A stretch of 64,000 bases of DNA. It comes from Sinorhizobium americanum (GTDB taxonomy: Bacteria; Pseudomonadota; Alphaproteobacteria; Rhizobiales; Rhizobiaceae). The notes under the pieces were generated by a model, which ran no database searches, was not told where the DNA came from, and saw only the letters and a program-made list of their open reading frames with translations. The stretch spans positions 62,001-126,000 of the forward strand of contig NZ_LNQC01000056.1 in assembly GCF_001651855.1 (NCBI RefSeq). The letters are read 5' to 3'. Positions 56,054 to 63,776 of this stretch are shown here, in pieces (the stretch's first letter is position 1; each line of letters starts with the position of its first letter). The position numbers were made by a program, and so were the translations under genes.

Positions 56054-58416
56054 TTACGACGGCACCCGTCTTAGCAGTCCGCCCGGTCTCGACTCCTTCA
56101 CCAGAACCGACTGCACCGCCGCATCGATCCGCTGCCCGAGCGTCCGCGCGTCGTCGTTGTTAGCGGTCACCATGCCCGTTTGGACATCGACCCGGACGTC
56201 GCCGAGATAGACATTCCCCGAGTTCACCGAGCGCGCCGACGAGGCCCGCCCCATCGCCCTCGGAATGACGACCTCACCCTTCTGCAGGATCGCCGGGAAT
56301 TCGTCCGGCATCAGCCCGCCATGCAGCCTCGGCGCATTGGCAAAGACCGCAGGCGAGACCCGGCGCTTCGGTGCAGTCGATCGGACGTCACCGCCGCCGT
56401 GGTAGAGGCCGCCCGGTACATCCGGGAACAGTCCGCCACCGCCGCCGAAGAGACCGCCGAAGACGCCGCCGAGGGCGTTCTTCGCGAACATCGCTTCGAT
56501 TGCCATGTTGACCATGCCGTCGATGATCCGGTCGAGCACGTTGCGGAAGGCTTCGCCAGCATCGACACCATTGCGAAGGTCGTTGACGAGGCCAGAGACC
56601 GCCGTCTGCGCGATCCGGGCGTAAGCCTGCCCCATCTGCTCGGCCTGCCGCTTGTGCTCTTCTGCCGCCTGCGCTGCGTCTCTCTGCCGGTCCGCAAGGC
56701 CGGTCGCCGCCAGACCCGCCCGCGCCATCGCCTCGGCCTGTTGGTCGATCTTCGCCCGCAATGCGTCGTTGACGGTCAGGCCCTGCTGCTGCGCTGCGTC
56801 GAGAAGTTCACTCGCGATGCGCTGCCGTTCGATGGCGAGCGTCTGCTGATCGACAGAGAGAGTCGCATCCGCCCGGACGGCATTTTCCCGCTGCTGCTGC
56901 TCGAGCCGCTTCTGATTGGCGGCATAGAGCGTGTCGAACTGCGTCTTTTCCGCCTCGGCGCGCCGCCTAGTCGCTTCCTCGCGGGCCAGTTCGATGTGCC
57001 AGTCCTCGTTCTTGAGCCGGAAGACGAGGCCGTAAGCCTCGGCATTGGCATGCGCCCATCGCTTCACCGCCTCGCTTTCGAAGGACAGGTCGGCCGCTTC
57101 GCCCCGGACATGCGGCGCATTCATCGACGGTCGGGCAACCCACTTCGCCGCCGCCGCCTCGGACCCGTATTTCCTGACCGCGTCGTTCCACAGTTGCATC
57201 TGCCGCTCAATCGTCCGCCGTCCGGACGTGATGGTGATCTGTCCAGCCTGCGAGGCAGCTGCCTCGAGGAAGGCGCGTAGCCGCTCCTGAAAGTCCGGGG
57301 CCATGTCGGCGACATGCGACAGCGGCTTGTCGGCCGCGAGATACCGCCGCAGCCCGGAACTGTACGCCTTCGCCGATTCCTCGCCCGCCCGTTCCATTTC
57401 GGTCTGCGACGGGAAGAACTTGCCGCCCGCCGCCGTGATCGGTGCCAGCGTGCCGAGTTCCGGCAGGTTGAGGTCGCCGAAAATCTGCCGGACCTTCAAC
57501 ACGTCCTCGCCGGCCCCCCGGACCGCCGGTCGCAGCTTCGTCTCGATCGCCTTGGCGAGGTCCTCGGTCGCGGCAATGCCGAGATTGCGCAGGTCGTCGA
57601 ACACCCGCTGGAATTCCTGCAGTTCCTTCGTGCCTTCGCGGCCCGCCTCGATTTCCGCCCGCCACGCCTTGTAGGCGTCACGCAATTTCGCCGCGTGCGC
57701 CCGCGCCGCTTCGTTGCCGCGGTCCAGTTCCTTGAAAAAGGCGCTTCACGTCCTCCTCGATGTCGGGAACGACCTCCTGCACCGGTTTCAGCGCCTCGGC
57801 GACGAGGCGGTTTCGGTCGGCGATCTTCTGTGCCGTGCGGTCGGCCTCTTCGAGCTTGTCGATATAGGCGTCGATGCCGGGCAAGGTATCGCCCCAGCGC
57901 TGTCGGAATCGCCTTCAACTCCTCGGCATGCTGCTTGAGCGCCTTGGACGCTTCCTCGGCACCCTCCTCGGTTTCGGTGAAATAGCTCCGCGCGGCGTCG
58001 AAGAGCGCGCCGAAGCCGATGATCGCCGCCGTGACGCCGATTGCCTGCGGAGACAGGACGGAAGCGAGCGCCCCGCCGATGCCCCTGAGAAGCCCGCCCG
58101 AGCGCCCGAGTTCCTTGATCGCATCGCCCGCTTGGCTCGCCTGCTGAAACGCGACGGTGAAGGGCGATTGCCCGGACAGAAGTTGCGTCGCCACGTCCTG
58201 GAACTGGAAGGACAGATTGCGGGTGGCGTTCTGCATCGACGCGCTGATCTGCCGCGCCGTCCGGTCGACCGTCGGCCCGACCTTGCGGAAATTGTCGTTA
58301 ACGTGGTCGGTGGTGCGCTTGACCGTAAGGTCGGCATCCTTCATCGCCCGCTTCAAGGCGGCGATGTCGGCCGAGATTGAGAGGATGAGTTTGGTATCTT
58401 CTGTCGCGGCTGCCAT
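56054..58416 (-). pseudogene. Phage tail tape measure protein with embedded M15 peptidase domain, two frameshifts
   Basis: The first ~175 codons (LILSISADIAALKRAMKDADLTVKRTTDHV, a lambda-type tape measure start, with a hydrophobic stretch SVLSPQAIGVTAAIIGFGALF) lie in one frame, a ~50-codon piece in a second, and the remaining ~560 in a third. Removing one G from the run at 57892-57895 and one T from the run at 57735-57739 gives exactly 787 codons. Inside the long part is an M15 zinc peptidase domain (ITSGRRTIERQMQLW, HVRGEAADLSF, EDWHIEL). The end has Gly-rich and DVRVDVQTG sequences. It would set tail length and cut peptidoglycan. Confidence 0.82.
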
Positions 58417-58506
58417 GTTTCACCTTTCGAAAAAGGCGGCCCGGCATCGCCAGAAACCGGACCGCCCCGGCAGATGCGCCGCCCACCCGATTAAAGGCGG
58501 CGCAAT

Positions 58507-58722
58507 TCAGTTCGTCCTAAATGCCGAAGGTCCGAATAGCTCGATCAGCTTCTCGATCATCTCGTCGCGGCTCAATCGCTCGGCGTCCATGGACTCGCCT
58601 GCCGGGACGCAATGGAAGCCGGTTCCATCGGGCATGATGACGACGGCGAAGAGATCGCCGCCGAAAAAGCGCTTGCTGTCGCGTGCGAGGGCGTCGGCAA
58701 GGTCTTCGGGTTGGTGTCTCAT
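58507..58722 (-). CDS. Small phage-type hypothetical protein
   Basis: A 71-residue acidic protein between the coiled-coil gene and the tape measure gene. Its ATG overlaps the preceding stop (ATGA). By position it could be a tail assembly or connector protein, but no motif supports that. It has a beta-like middle (GDLFAVVIMPDGTGFHCVPAG) and a helical end (RDEMIEKLIELFG). Confidence 0.65.
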   Translation of the reverse strand: MRHQPEDLADALARDSKRFFGGDLFAVVIMPDGTGFHCVPAGESMDAERLSRDEMIEKLIELFGPSAFRTN

Positions 58723-59204
58723 CTTACAGCCCTCAAACCCTTGCCGCGCTCGTCGGCAAGTTCCTGCCGCAGCTTTTCGACCTCGAGCGCCAGCCGTTCA
58801 TAGTCGCGCTTGACGGCGGCCAGTTGAGTGCGCCGCTCGCTGGCCTCGGACTGCAACTGCCGCAGCATTGCGCGAGCGTCCTTGAGAAAGTCGCTGAAAT
58901 CGCTCTGCGCATCGCGGAAAAGTTCGTCCACTTCGCCGCGCAAATCGCCGATGCCAAGCTCCGTTGCTTCGGTGAGTTCCGCGATCCGGGCGTCTGTGCT
59001 TTCCCGCGCTTTAGTGAACAGGCGTCTGCTCGCCTCGACGACATCCGCAACATGCACTTCGAGCGCCGCAAGCCGCTGCTCGAGTCCGGCTTCACGCTTG
59101 CGGGCGGCCGCCTCGCTCTGTCGCCGCGCGGCGCATTCGTCGAAGGTCTCATATTCGCCATTGGGACCGGTCGGCGACCGGTAGCTGCCCGGCTCGGCTA
59201 CCAT
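58719..59204 (-). CDS. Coiled-coil phage protein, possible structural or scaffold role
   Basis: A 161-residue protein that is almost all alpha-helix with heptad-like charge patterns (AARKREAGLEQRLAALEVHVADVVEASRRLF, then LRQLQSEASERRTQLAAVKRDYERLALEVEKLRQEL). GGAGGG lies seven bases before the ATG. It overlaps both neighbours by a few bases, so capsid, coiled-coil and the next small gene are one translation unit. A scaffold or tail-fibre-like role is only a guess from position. Confidence 0.65.
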   Translation of the reverse strand: MVAEPGSYRSPTGPNGEYETFDECAARRQSEAAARKREAGLEQRLAALEVHVADVVEASRRLFTKARESTDARIAELTEATELGIGDLRGEVDELFRDAQSDFSDFLKDARAMLRQLQSEASERRTQLAAVKRDYERLALEVEKLRQELADERGKGLRAVR

Positions 59205-60298
59205 GCGACGCCCTCCATCCACGCAGAGCGGCCCGCCGGGACAGCCCAGGCGGTCTCAATGATGGCGCGCACGGCAAGCATGTCGGTCTGCCAAAGCGAA
59301 CGAACCGGGGCTGCGACGGTCGGCGGCGTGCCAGCCGTGCCGATCGCCAGAGGCGTGGTGTCTTCATGCAGGACCGCATCCTTCGAGGCATCGACGACGG
59401 CACCGCCGGAACCGGAGATGAATGAAGGTCCATCGACGGCAAGGACGACTCCCCGCGGCACGGCCGGCGTATCGACGATCGGATAGGAGAAGGACGGCAC
59501 GAAGGCGAGGCTAATAGCCTGTTGCGGGTTGACGACGAAAACCGGCGACGAGCCGCCGCCTGCAACAATTTCACCGACGAGTTTTTGCAAATCGACGCGC
59601 ATCGCGACAAGCGGGTCGGTCGCGGTGGAAGCGGCGACCGCGGCGACGTTGTAGCGCAGGCCCGGCGGACGCAGCGCGCTTCCCGGTTGGTCATCGACGA
59701 GCGCACCGTCGATGATCGAAGCGAGATCGGCCCTCAAGGCGACGTCCAGCAGCGCCTCGATGTCCGTGACCGCGCGTTTCCGCAGTTCGGCGCTGAAGAC
59801 GCTGACCGCCGCCGCCTTTCGCGGCCATAGGCTGATAGTGCCGACGCTCAAATCATCGACGGGGATCGGCGAACCCTCGGCAATCCAGCCGCCGACCTCG
59901 GCAAGGGGTGGACGATACGGAATCCGCAACGTGCCAATCCCTGCGAGCGAGATGCTCCTGCCAAGCGCGGCCAAGCGCGACAGCGCCAGCGGCGCGGTGC
60001 CTTCGGCCAGGAATTCACCGACGTCGACCGGCGCAAGTTCGGTCGCCCAGTTCGGCGTCGTGATCATGGCGGGACCCGTCGCGGCGCGCTCTGCATAGCG
60101 TTCGCGCCAAACGTCCTCATAGGTAACGCCAGGACCTGTCGCCAATGCTCTGAGAACCGCGTGACGGACGAAGCGGTCGCGACCGGAAAGGCCGGACTTC
60201 GTGCCGCGTTTCAGATCGCGCAATGCACGCGAGGTATGGACAGCAAGCTCCTTCGCCTCAGTCGCCTGCCGCGCCACTCGTTCGAGCGTGTAAGTCAT
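59198..60298 (-). CDS. HK97-type phage major capsid protein
   Basis: A 366-residue protein with the HK97 capsid pattern. An N-terminal helical delta-like region is followed by IPYRPPLAEVGGWIAEGSPIPVDDLSVGTISLWPRKAAAVSVFSAEL, the classic core segment. Later come RADLASIIDGALVDD, PVFVVNPQQAISLAF, RGVVLAVDGPSF and VVDASKDAVLHED. AGGAGG lies eight bases before the ATG, which decides the start; the frame is open 37 codons further without support. It is the first gene of a leftward unit. No prohead protease or portal gene precedes it. Confidence 0.85.
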   Translation of the reverse strand: MTYTLERVARQATEAKELAVHTSRALRDLKRGTKSGLSGRDRFVRHAVLRALATGPGVTYEDVWRERYAERAATGPAMITTPNWATELAPVDVGEFLAEGTAPLALSRLAALGRSISLAGIGTLRIPYRPPLAEVGGWIAEGSPIPVDDLSVGTISLWPRKAAAVSVFSAELRKRAVTDIEALLDVALRADLASIIDGALVDDQPGSALRPPGLRYNVAAVAASTATDPLVAMRVDLQKLVGEIVAGGGSSPVFVVNPQQAISLAFVPSFSYPIVDTPAVPRGVVLAVDGPSFISGSGGAVVDASKDAVLHEDTTPLAIGTAGTPPTVAAPVRSLWQTDMLAVRAIIETAWAVPAGRSAWMEGVAW

Positions 60299-60494
60299 GA
60301 AAATACCTCCTCGCCAGTGGAAGGCGGGAGGTTCGAAAAACCTACTTTGCTGATGCCGATATTCCAGCGCTTCCACGGCAAGTCCCATGATAGCGAGCGG
60401 CTGTTTCATGGTTGAAACGGCGGCAAATTTATTTCGTCCGCAACGTTGAGATTAAGTGTTGACCCTCATCATCAGCGGCATAACCTCAACACTT
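60299..60494. promoter_or_regulatory. Divergent control region with nested inverted repeats
   Basis: It lies between the leftward capsid unit and a rightward small gene. TAAGTGTTGA (60453-60462) and TCAACACTTA (60486-60495) are perfect inverted copies. GTTGAGATTA (60445-60454) pairs with TAACCTCAAC (60481-60490) with one mismatch. The right arm ends on the A of the ATG at 60495, so a bound repressor would block that gene. Confidence 0.6.
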
Positions 60495-60845
60495 ATGAGC
60501 AAGGGTCATGGCAATGTCATGCGGCTTGTGCTTGCCGCTATCACGGACGAATGGCAACCCGTCGTCTATATCGCCGCAGCCATCCACGGCGAACCTGACG
60601 TCCGCGTTAATCGATCAGCCGAGGAGTCAACCCGCCGGGCATGCAAGCGACTGGCCGTTCAAGGGGTGGTCGAACTTGGCTATCAGATTATCGGCGGCGA
60701 CACTGTTTTCGACCGCCCGTCCAACTTTTTCCGAAAGCAATGGCTTGTCGTTCGCCGGACCGGTGACGGTGATCCCCCAGAGAATGCCGAGGATGTGCGG
60801 CGGCGAGGGCTTGAGAGGCTACGTCGCTCTGTTCAGGACGGTTAG
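60495..60845 (+). CDS. Small winged-helix-like protein
   Basis: A 116-residue protein. The middle reads like a winged helix: MRLVLAAITDEWQPVVYIAAAIHG, then SAEESTRRACKRLAVQGVVELGYQII and VVRRTG. It is probably a DNA-binding regulator of the island. The start MSKGHGN at 60495 abuts the inverted repeats; a frame open from 60456 would run through them. It is divergent from the capsid gene. Confidence 0.6.
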   Translation: MSKGHGNVMRLVLAAITDEWQPVVYIAAAIHGEPDVRVNRSAEESTRRACKRLAVQGVVELGYQIIGGDTVFDRPSNFFRKQWLVVRRTGDGDPPENAEDVRRRGLERLRRSVQDG

Positions 60846-60868
60846 GAAGCATTGGCGCGGAAACATCT

Positions 60869-61051
60869 TCAAGTTTCCCGGAGAAACTTGATTTTGCTTT
60901 CTCGCTTGCTGCGCCGAGCCTCGCGAATGTCGTCGATGGCGGTTGCGATCAGGGCAGGATCGCCGTCCTCGAGGGCGGCTTCGAGATAGCCGGCCTGTTG
61001 CTCGGTCCGAATGAAGTCCTGAATGTCGAAGCGAATTGTTTCCAGTGCCAT
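60869..61051 (-). pseudogene. Truncated addiction-module antidote (HigA/YddM-like) gene
   Basis: A 60-codon frame. Its first ~45 residues match the start of a common antidote family (MALETIRFDIQDFIRTEQQAGYLEAALEDGDPALIATAIDDI). It then ends in an unrelated basic tail instead of the helix-turn-helix that follows in intact members of about 100 residues. No matching toxin gene lies upstream. It looks like a remnant. Confidence 0.55.
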
Positions 61052-61113
61052 GCGGCGACGCTACACGATAGCGGCGGGTTGGGCGAGGTTCGAGGCGGGT
61101 TGCAGAGGCCGAA

Positions 61114-61155
61114 AAAGGGCCGTTTTGTATAGACAAAGGGCCATTTTATTTTTCC
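61114..61155. repeat. Two 21-bp direct repeats
   Basis: AAAGGGCCGTTTTGTAT at 61114 and AAAGGGCCATTTTATTT at 61135 repeat with a 21-base period, two turns of the helix. It could be a protein-binding site. Confidence 0.55.
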
Positions 61156-61252
61156 CGAAAACGCGCGCTCGACTGCGCCGCCGGTCCCCGAGGGGACGTC
61201 GAGGATTGGCGACCCCCCGCCCCCTGCCTGCCGCGTGCCCCCGATGCAATCC

Positions 61253-61378
61253 CCGATAGGTAGATGCCGACCGTGGCCTGCTTTTACCTACCAGAGGTAA
61301 GCAAATACGCAACTTTGGTGCGTATCTACCTACCAGAGGTAGGCAGATGCGACCGAGGTGTCGCTTTTACCAACCGTC
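61253..61378. repeat. Three iteron-like 42-bp repeats with palindromic cores
   Basis: Two perfect copies of TACCTACCAGAGGTA (TACCT/AGGTA arms) lie at 61285-61299 and 61327-61341, exactly 42 bases apart. Flanking sequence (AGGTAGATGC, AGGTAAGCAAATAC, AGGTAGGCAGATGC; GCTTTTACCTACCAG, GCTTTTACCAACCG) shows that three degenerate units repeat in tandem. Between the palindromes lies a further inverted repeat, ATACGC...GCGTAT (61305-61325). The layout resembles replication-origin iterons or multiple operators. Confidence 0.7.
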
Positions 61379-61447
61379 GATGGTTTTACCGGGCGCGGCG
61401 AGGTTGCGATGAAGGGGAACGGAACATTTAGTCGCGCTGAACATTCA

Positions 61448-61476
61448 TTGACTGTTAAGGTAGACCTATATAAAAG
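61448..61476 (+). promoter_or_regulatory. Probable sigma-70 promoter of the DUF4258/HTH pair
   Basis: TTGACT at 61448-61453 is followed after 15-17 bases by TATAAA/TAAAAG within CTATATAAAAG. The start codon at 61509 is about 33 bases further. Confidence 0.6.
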
Positions 61477-61508
61477 ATAGGTGTTCCTCCACGATAGAAG
61501 GCTTCGAA

Positions 61509-61832
61509 GTGAGCAACATCATTCCGATGAAGGCACCGCAACCGAAGAAGCTATCTCGGCAGGAATTCAAGAACCACGTGCTGAAACTGCTCGAAACTGG
61601 ACAGGTGAAGGTAACCGCGCATTTGCGACGGGACCACCCCGAACGTGCGATTTCGTTTCGTCAAATTGAAATGTGCCTTGAGAAGGGCACCGTGCAAACG
61701 GACCCTTTCTTGAACGCCTATGGAAACTGGCAAGGCGAAATCTACCGTCACATGGCCGGGCAAGAGCTAATCGTTGTAGCCGCATTAGAATGGGAAGAAC
61801 AGGTCATAGTCATTACGGCTTTTGAACCTTGA
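61509..61832 (+). CDS. DUF4258 domain protein (possible toxin of a TA-like pair)
   Basis: A 107-residue protein. Residues ~25-105 match the DUF4258 pattern: VKVTAHLRRDHPERAISFRQIEMCLEKGTV, then NWQGEIYRHMAGQELIVVAALEW and VIVITAFEP. Families of this type include RNase-like toxin folds, but activity here is unproven. The start is a GTG with AGAAGG nine bases upstream; an ATG six codons later is possible. An HTH gene follows after 12 bases. Confidence 0.72.
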   Translation: MSNIIPMKAPQPKKLSRQEFKNHVLKLLETGQVKVTAHLRRDHPERAISFRQIEMCLEKGTVQTDPFLNAYGNWQGEIYRHMAGQELIVVAALEWEEQVIVITAFEP

Positions 61833-61844
61833 AGGGCGATGGTG

Positions 61845-62300
61845 ATGAGCTATCACTACACAGACTCCGGGTTGGATAACATTTGGCTAGAAGACGGATA
61901 CACCGTCGAGGAGCATCCAAATTACGGCCAACTCATATCAGTTAAGAACGTCCGTGGCCTTCATGAGGCCATCGGCAGATGGCTGGTAGGGCAACCACGC
62001 ACACTCAACGGCGCGGAATTCCGTTTCCTGCGTCTGGAACTGGACCTTTCGCAGAAGTCGCTTGGCGTCATCCTCGGCGTCACCGAACAGGCCGTCGCCA
62101 AATGGGAGAAGGCGAAGGACAAGGCTGTTGCCAACAGGTCGGCAGAACGCCTCTTGAGGCTGGCGTATATCAACTATCTGGATGGCAAGCCGGAATTCTC
62201 GGCGGTCATCGACCGGATCACGCAACTCGACGCGGAGATCGCGGAACATGAATTGCGGCTCACCAGAGAGCAAAATGGCTGGCACAAGATAGCCGCATAA
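61845..62300 (+). CDS. HTH protein (possible antitoxin/regulator partner)
   Basis: A 151-residue protein. An N-terminal small domain (YHYTDSGLDNIWLEDGYTVEE) is followed by a Cro/C1-type helix-turn-helix, RFLRLELDLSQKSLGVILGVTEQAVAKWEKAK (about residues 60-92). A helical tail ends the protein. This layout is seen in MqsA/HigA-like antitoxins and in regulators paired with DUF4258 genes. The ATG at 61845 has GAAGGG at better spacing than the ATG two codons before. A terminator follows directly. Confidence 0.78.
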   Translation: MSYHYTDSGLDNIWLEDGYTVEEHPNYGQLISVKNVRGLHEAIGRWLVGQPRTLNGAEFRFLRLELDLSQKSLGVILGVTEQAVAKWEKAKDKAVANRSAERLLRLAYINYLDGKPEFSAVIDRITQLDAEIAEHELRLTREQNGWHKIAA

Positions 62301-62305
62301 GTGAG

Positions 62306-62337
62306 AAAAACCCCGAACACAATTCGGGGTTTCTTCT
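62306..62337 (+). terminator. Rho-independent terminator of the DUF4258/HTH pair
   Basis: Arms AAACCCCGAA and TTCGGGGTTT around a five-base loop, then CTTCTTTT. It begins six bases after the stop codon. Confidence 0.9.
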
Positions 62338-62416
62338 TTTGCGCTTTTCCTTTTTTCTTCTCGAAGCGCGCGACGCCTGCCCCAAAGGGCAAGCGCGCTT
62401 ATTACGTAGTAATAGG

Positions 62417-62501
62417 GGCGGGCGAACACACCCCTTAAATGATTGAAATCGCAGCGAAATCGCCAAGGCTGGAACAGGCCGGAAAAAGGCGGGCGAACAC
62501 A
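62417..62501. repeat. Two 14-bp direct repeats
   Basis: GGCGGGCGAACACA occurs at 62417-62430 and again at 62488-62501, 71 bases apart, just past the 3' end of the RepA-like gene. ATTAC-GTA-GTAAT, a small dyad, lies at 62401-62413. The role is unknown. Confidence 0.6.
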
Positions 62502-62504
62502 GTG

Positions 62505-63560
62505 CTAGAAGTTGCATTTCACAACCTCCAATCTGTATTGCCTTTTCGACGGCGGACCATGCGCAACATTGGCAATCCGCCCGTCATTCAACAGCGCATA
62601 CATGGCCGCCTTCAGCGATTTCAGCGACACGTTTTCGTTCTGCGGATCGCCGTAAAAAACCTTCGGCGCGAAGCTGTTGGATGAGGGACTAGCGGAAACA
62701 AAAAGGTTCTGGCTGTTGTGGATTTGCAGGAGTCTCAGGAACACCCGCTCGGCCTTGTCCGCCCTGCCGATGTCCGATCCCGCGCGTTCCTGCCTGTCGG
62801 TGCAGCGATAGCAGCCCATGTCCCACTTGACGTTGACGACGAGGCCCTGCGGACCGTAATTCGGCTTTTGGCTGACGAGTATCCGCCGCCCATCGTCCGG
62901 GCCATCTGCCTCGGCATCGTCCGGCTTCCGCATGTCGACTTGATTGCGGATGGTGTTCGTCCAGCCGGTCGAACCGGAATTGCCGGTCTTTTGGTTGAGG
63001 CCCGCGAGCGACGGATGCGCGAGCACAATCAGCGTCGTGCCGTATTTCTTGGCGAGCGCCCGGAGATAGTTGCTGACCTTCGTCGCTGCATTGCGGTTTA
63101 TTTCGTCGATGTCGGCGAGTTGCGCGCGGTTGTCGAGCACGACGAGTTCCGGTTTAAGATGTCCGATGGTGTTTTCCAGCAGCCGAAATAGCAGCGTCTT
63201 CTTGACGTAGCTCCTTTGCCCGACGAATAGCGCCTTGTCCTCAACATCGGACAGGTCGCAGATTTCGAGATTGTAGAGCAGCCGCGCCTCGAACATTTCC
63301 GCTGCGGCGATGTCGAGGACTCGTTGGTGGTTGACGTCTAGTTCGTCCTCTGCGCTGACATAGAGCACCTTGCCACGGCGGCGGACGGGACGCCCGAGCC
63401 AATGGGTCTCGGGATAGTCCCTTTCGGGAAGCGCGACGGCGCAGGCGAGTTGCAGCGAGGACAGGCTTTTGCCGATGGCCCCCGCGCCGGTCAGGTAACT
63501 GAGATCGTCGGCAAGGAACAATCCATGCCCGTCGAGGAACTCGATCGGCTTCAATTTCAT
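62505..63560 (-). CDS. RepA-like AAA/RecA-fold ATPase (replication protein)
   Basis: A 351-residue protein of the RepA/AAA_25 RecA-like hexameric helicase group. Walker A is TGAGAIGKSLSSLQLACAVA (residues ~25-45). The Walker B-like strand is PELVVLDNRAQLAD (about 137-150). Motif VLAHPS and GSTGWTNTIRNQVDMRKP match RepA helicases of plasmids and phages. The C-terminal ~80 residues look like a winged helix (LKSLKAAMYALLNDGRIANV). GAGG lies nine bases before the ATG. It probably drives replication of the excised element. The 216 bases between it and the integrase hold no gene. Confidence 0.83.
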   Translation of the reverse strand: MKLKPIEFLDGHGLFLADDLSYLTGAGAIGKSLSSLQLACAVALPERDYPETHWLGRPVRRRGKVLYVSAEDELDVNHQRVLDIAAAEMFEARLLYNLEICDLSDVEDKALFVGQRSYVKKTLLFRLLENTIGHLKPELVVLDNRAQLADIDEINRNAATKVSNYLRALAKKYGTTLIVLAHPSLAGLNQKTGNSGSTGWTNTIRNQVDMRKPDDAEADGPDDGRRILVSQKPNYGPQGLVVNVKWDMGCYRCTDRQERAGSDIGRADKAERVFLRLLQIHNSQNLFVSASPSSNSFAPKVFYGDPQNENVSLKSLKAAMYALLNDGRIANVAHGPPSKRQYRLEVVKCNF

Positions 63561-63776
63561 GGGTCATCCTCACCGTCGATCTCTGTTGCTACCATCGAAT
63601 AGTAGATGATCACGTTTGATGGATGAAGAGTGTAGAAACTTGACGTGTTCGTTAGCGTGACGATGAAACTATGTATAAAGTGCAGATTTGCATCTATTTG
63701 ACGCTAAGTAACTCAAACAAAAGAAAGGAAAGGGGGCGACGCGCCCCCTTGTGTTCATTGGATTAGGCTTTTCCCG

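Larger units (their letters stand above)
61052..61508. other. Gene-free, repeat-rich interval
   Basis: No gene is visible. The interval holds two 21-base direct repeats, an array of three 42-base repeats, and the promoter of the DUF4258 gene, each listed separately. Confidence 0.6.

Noticed and set aside
57730-57900. Programmed frameshifting in the tape measure gene.
   Set aside because: Programmed shifts in tail operons occur in the chaperone genes upstream of the tape measure, and here two separate shifts would be needed. Homopolymer error or decay is simpler.
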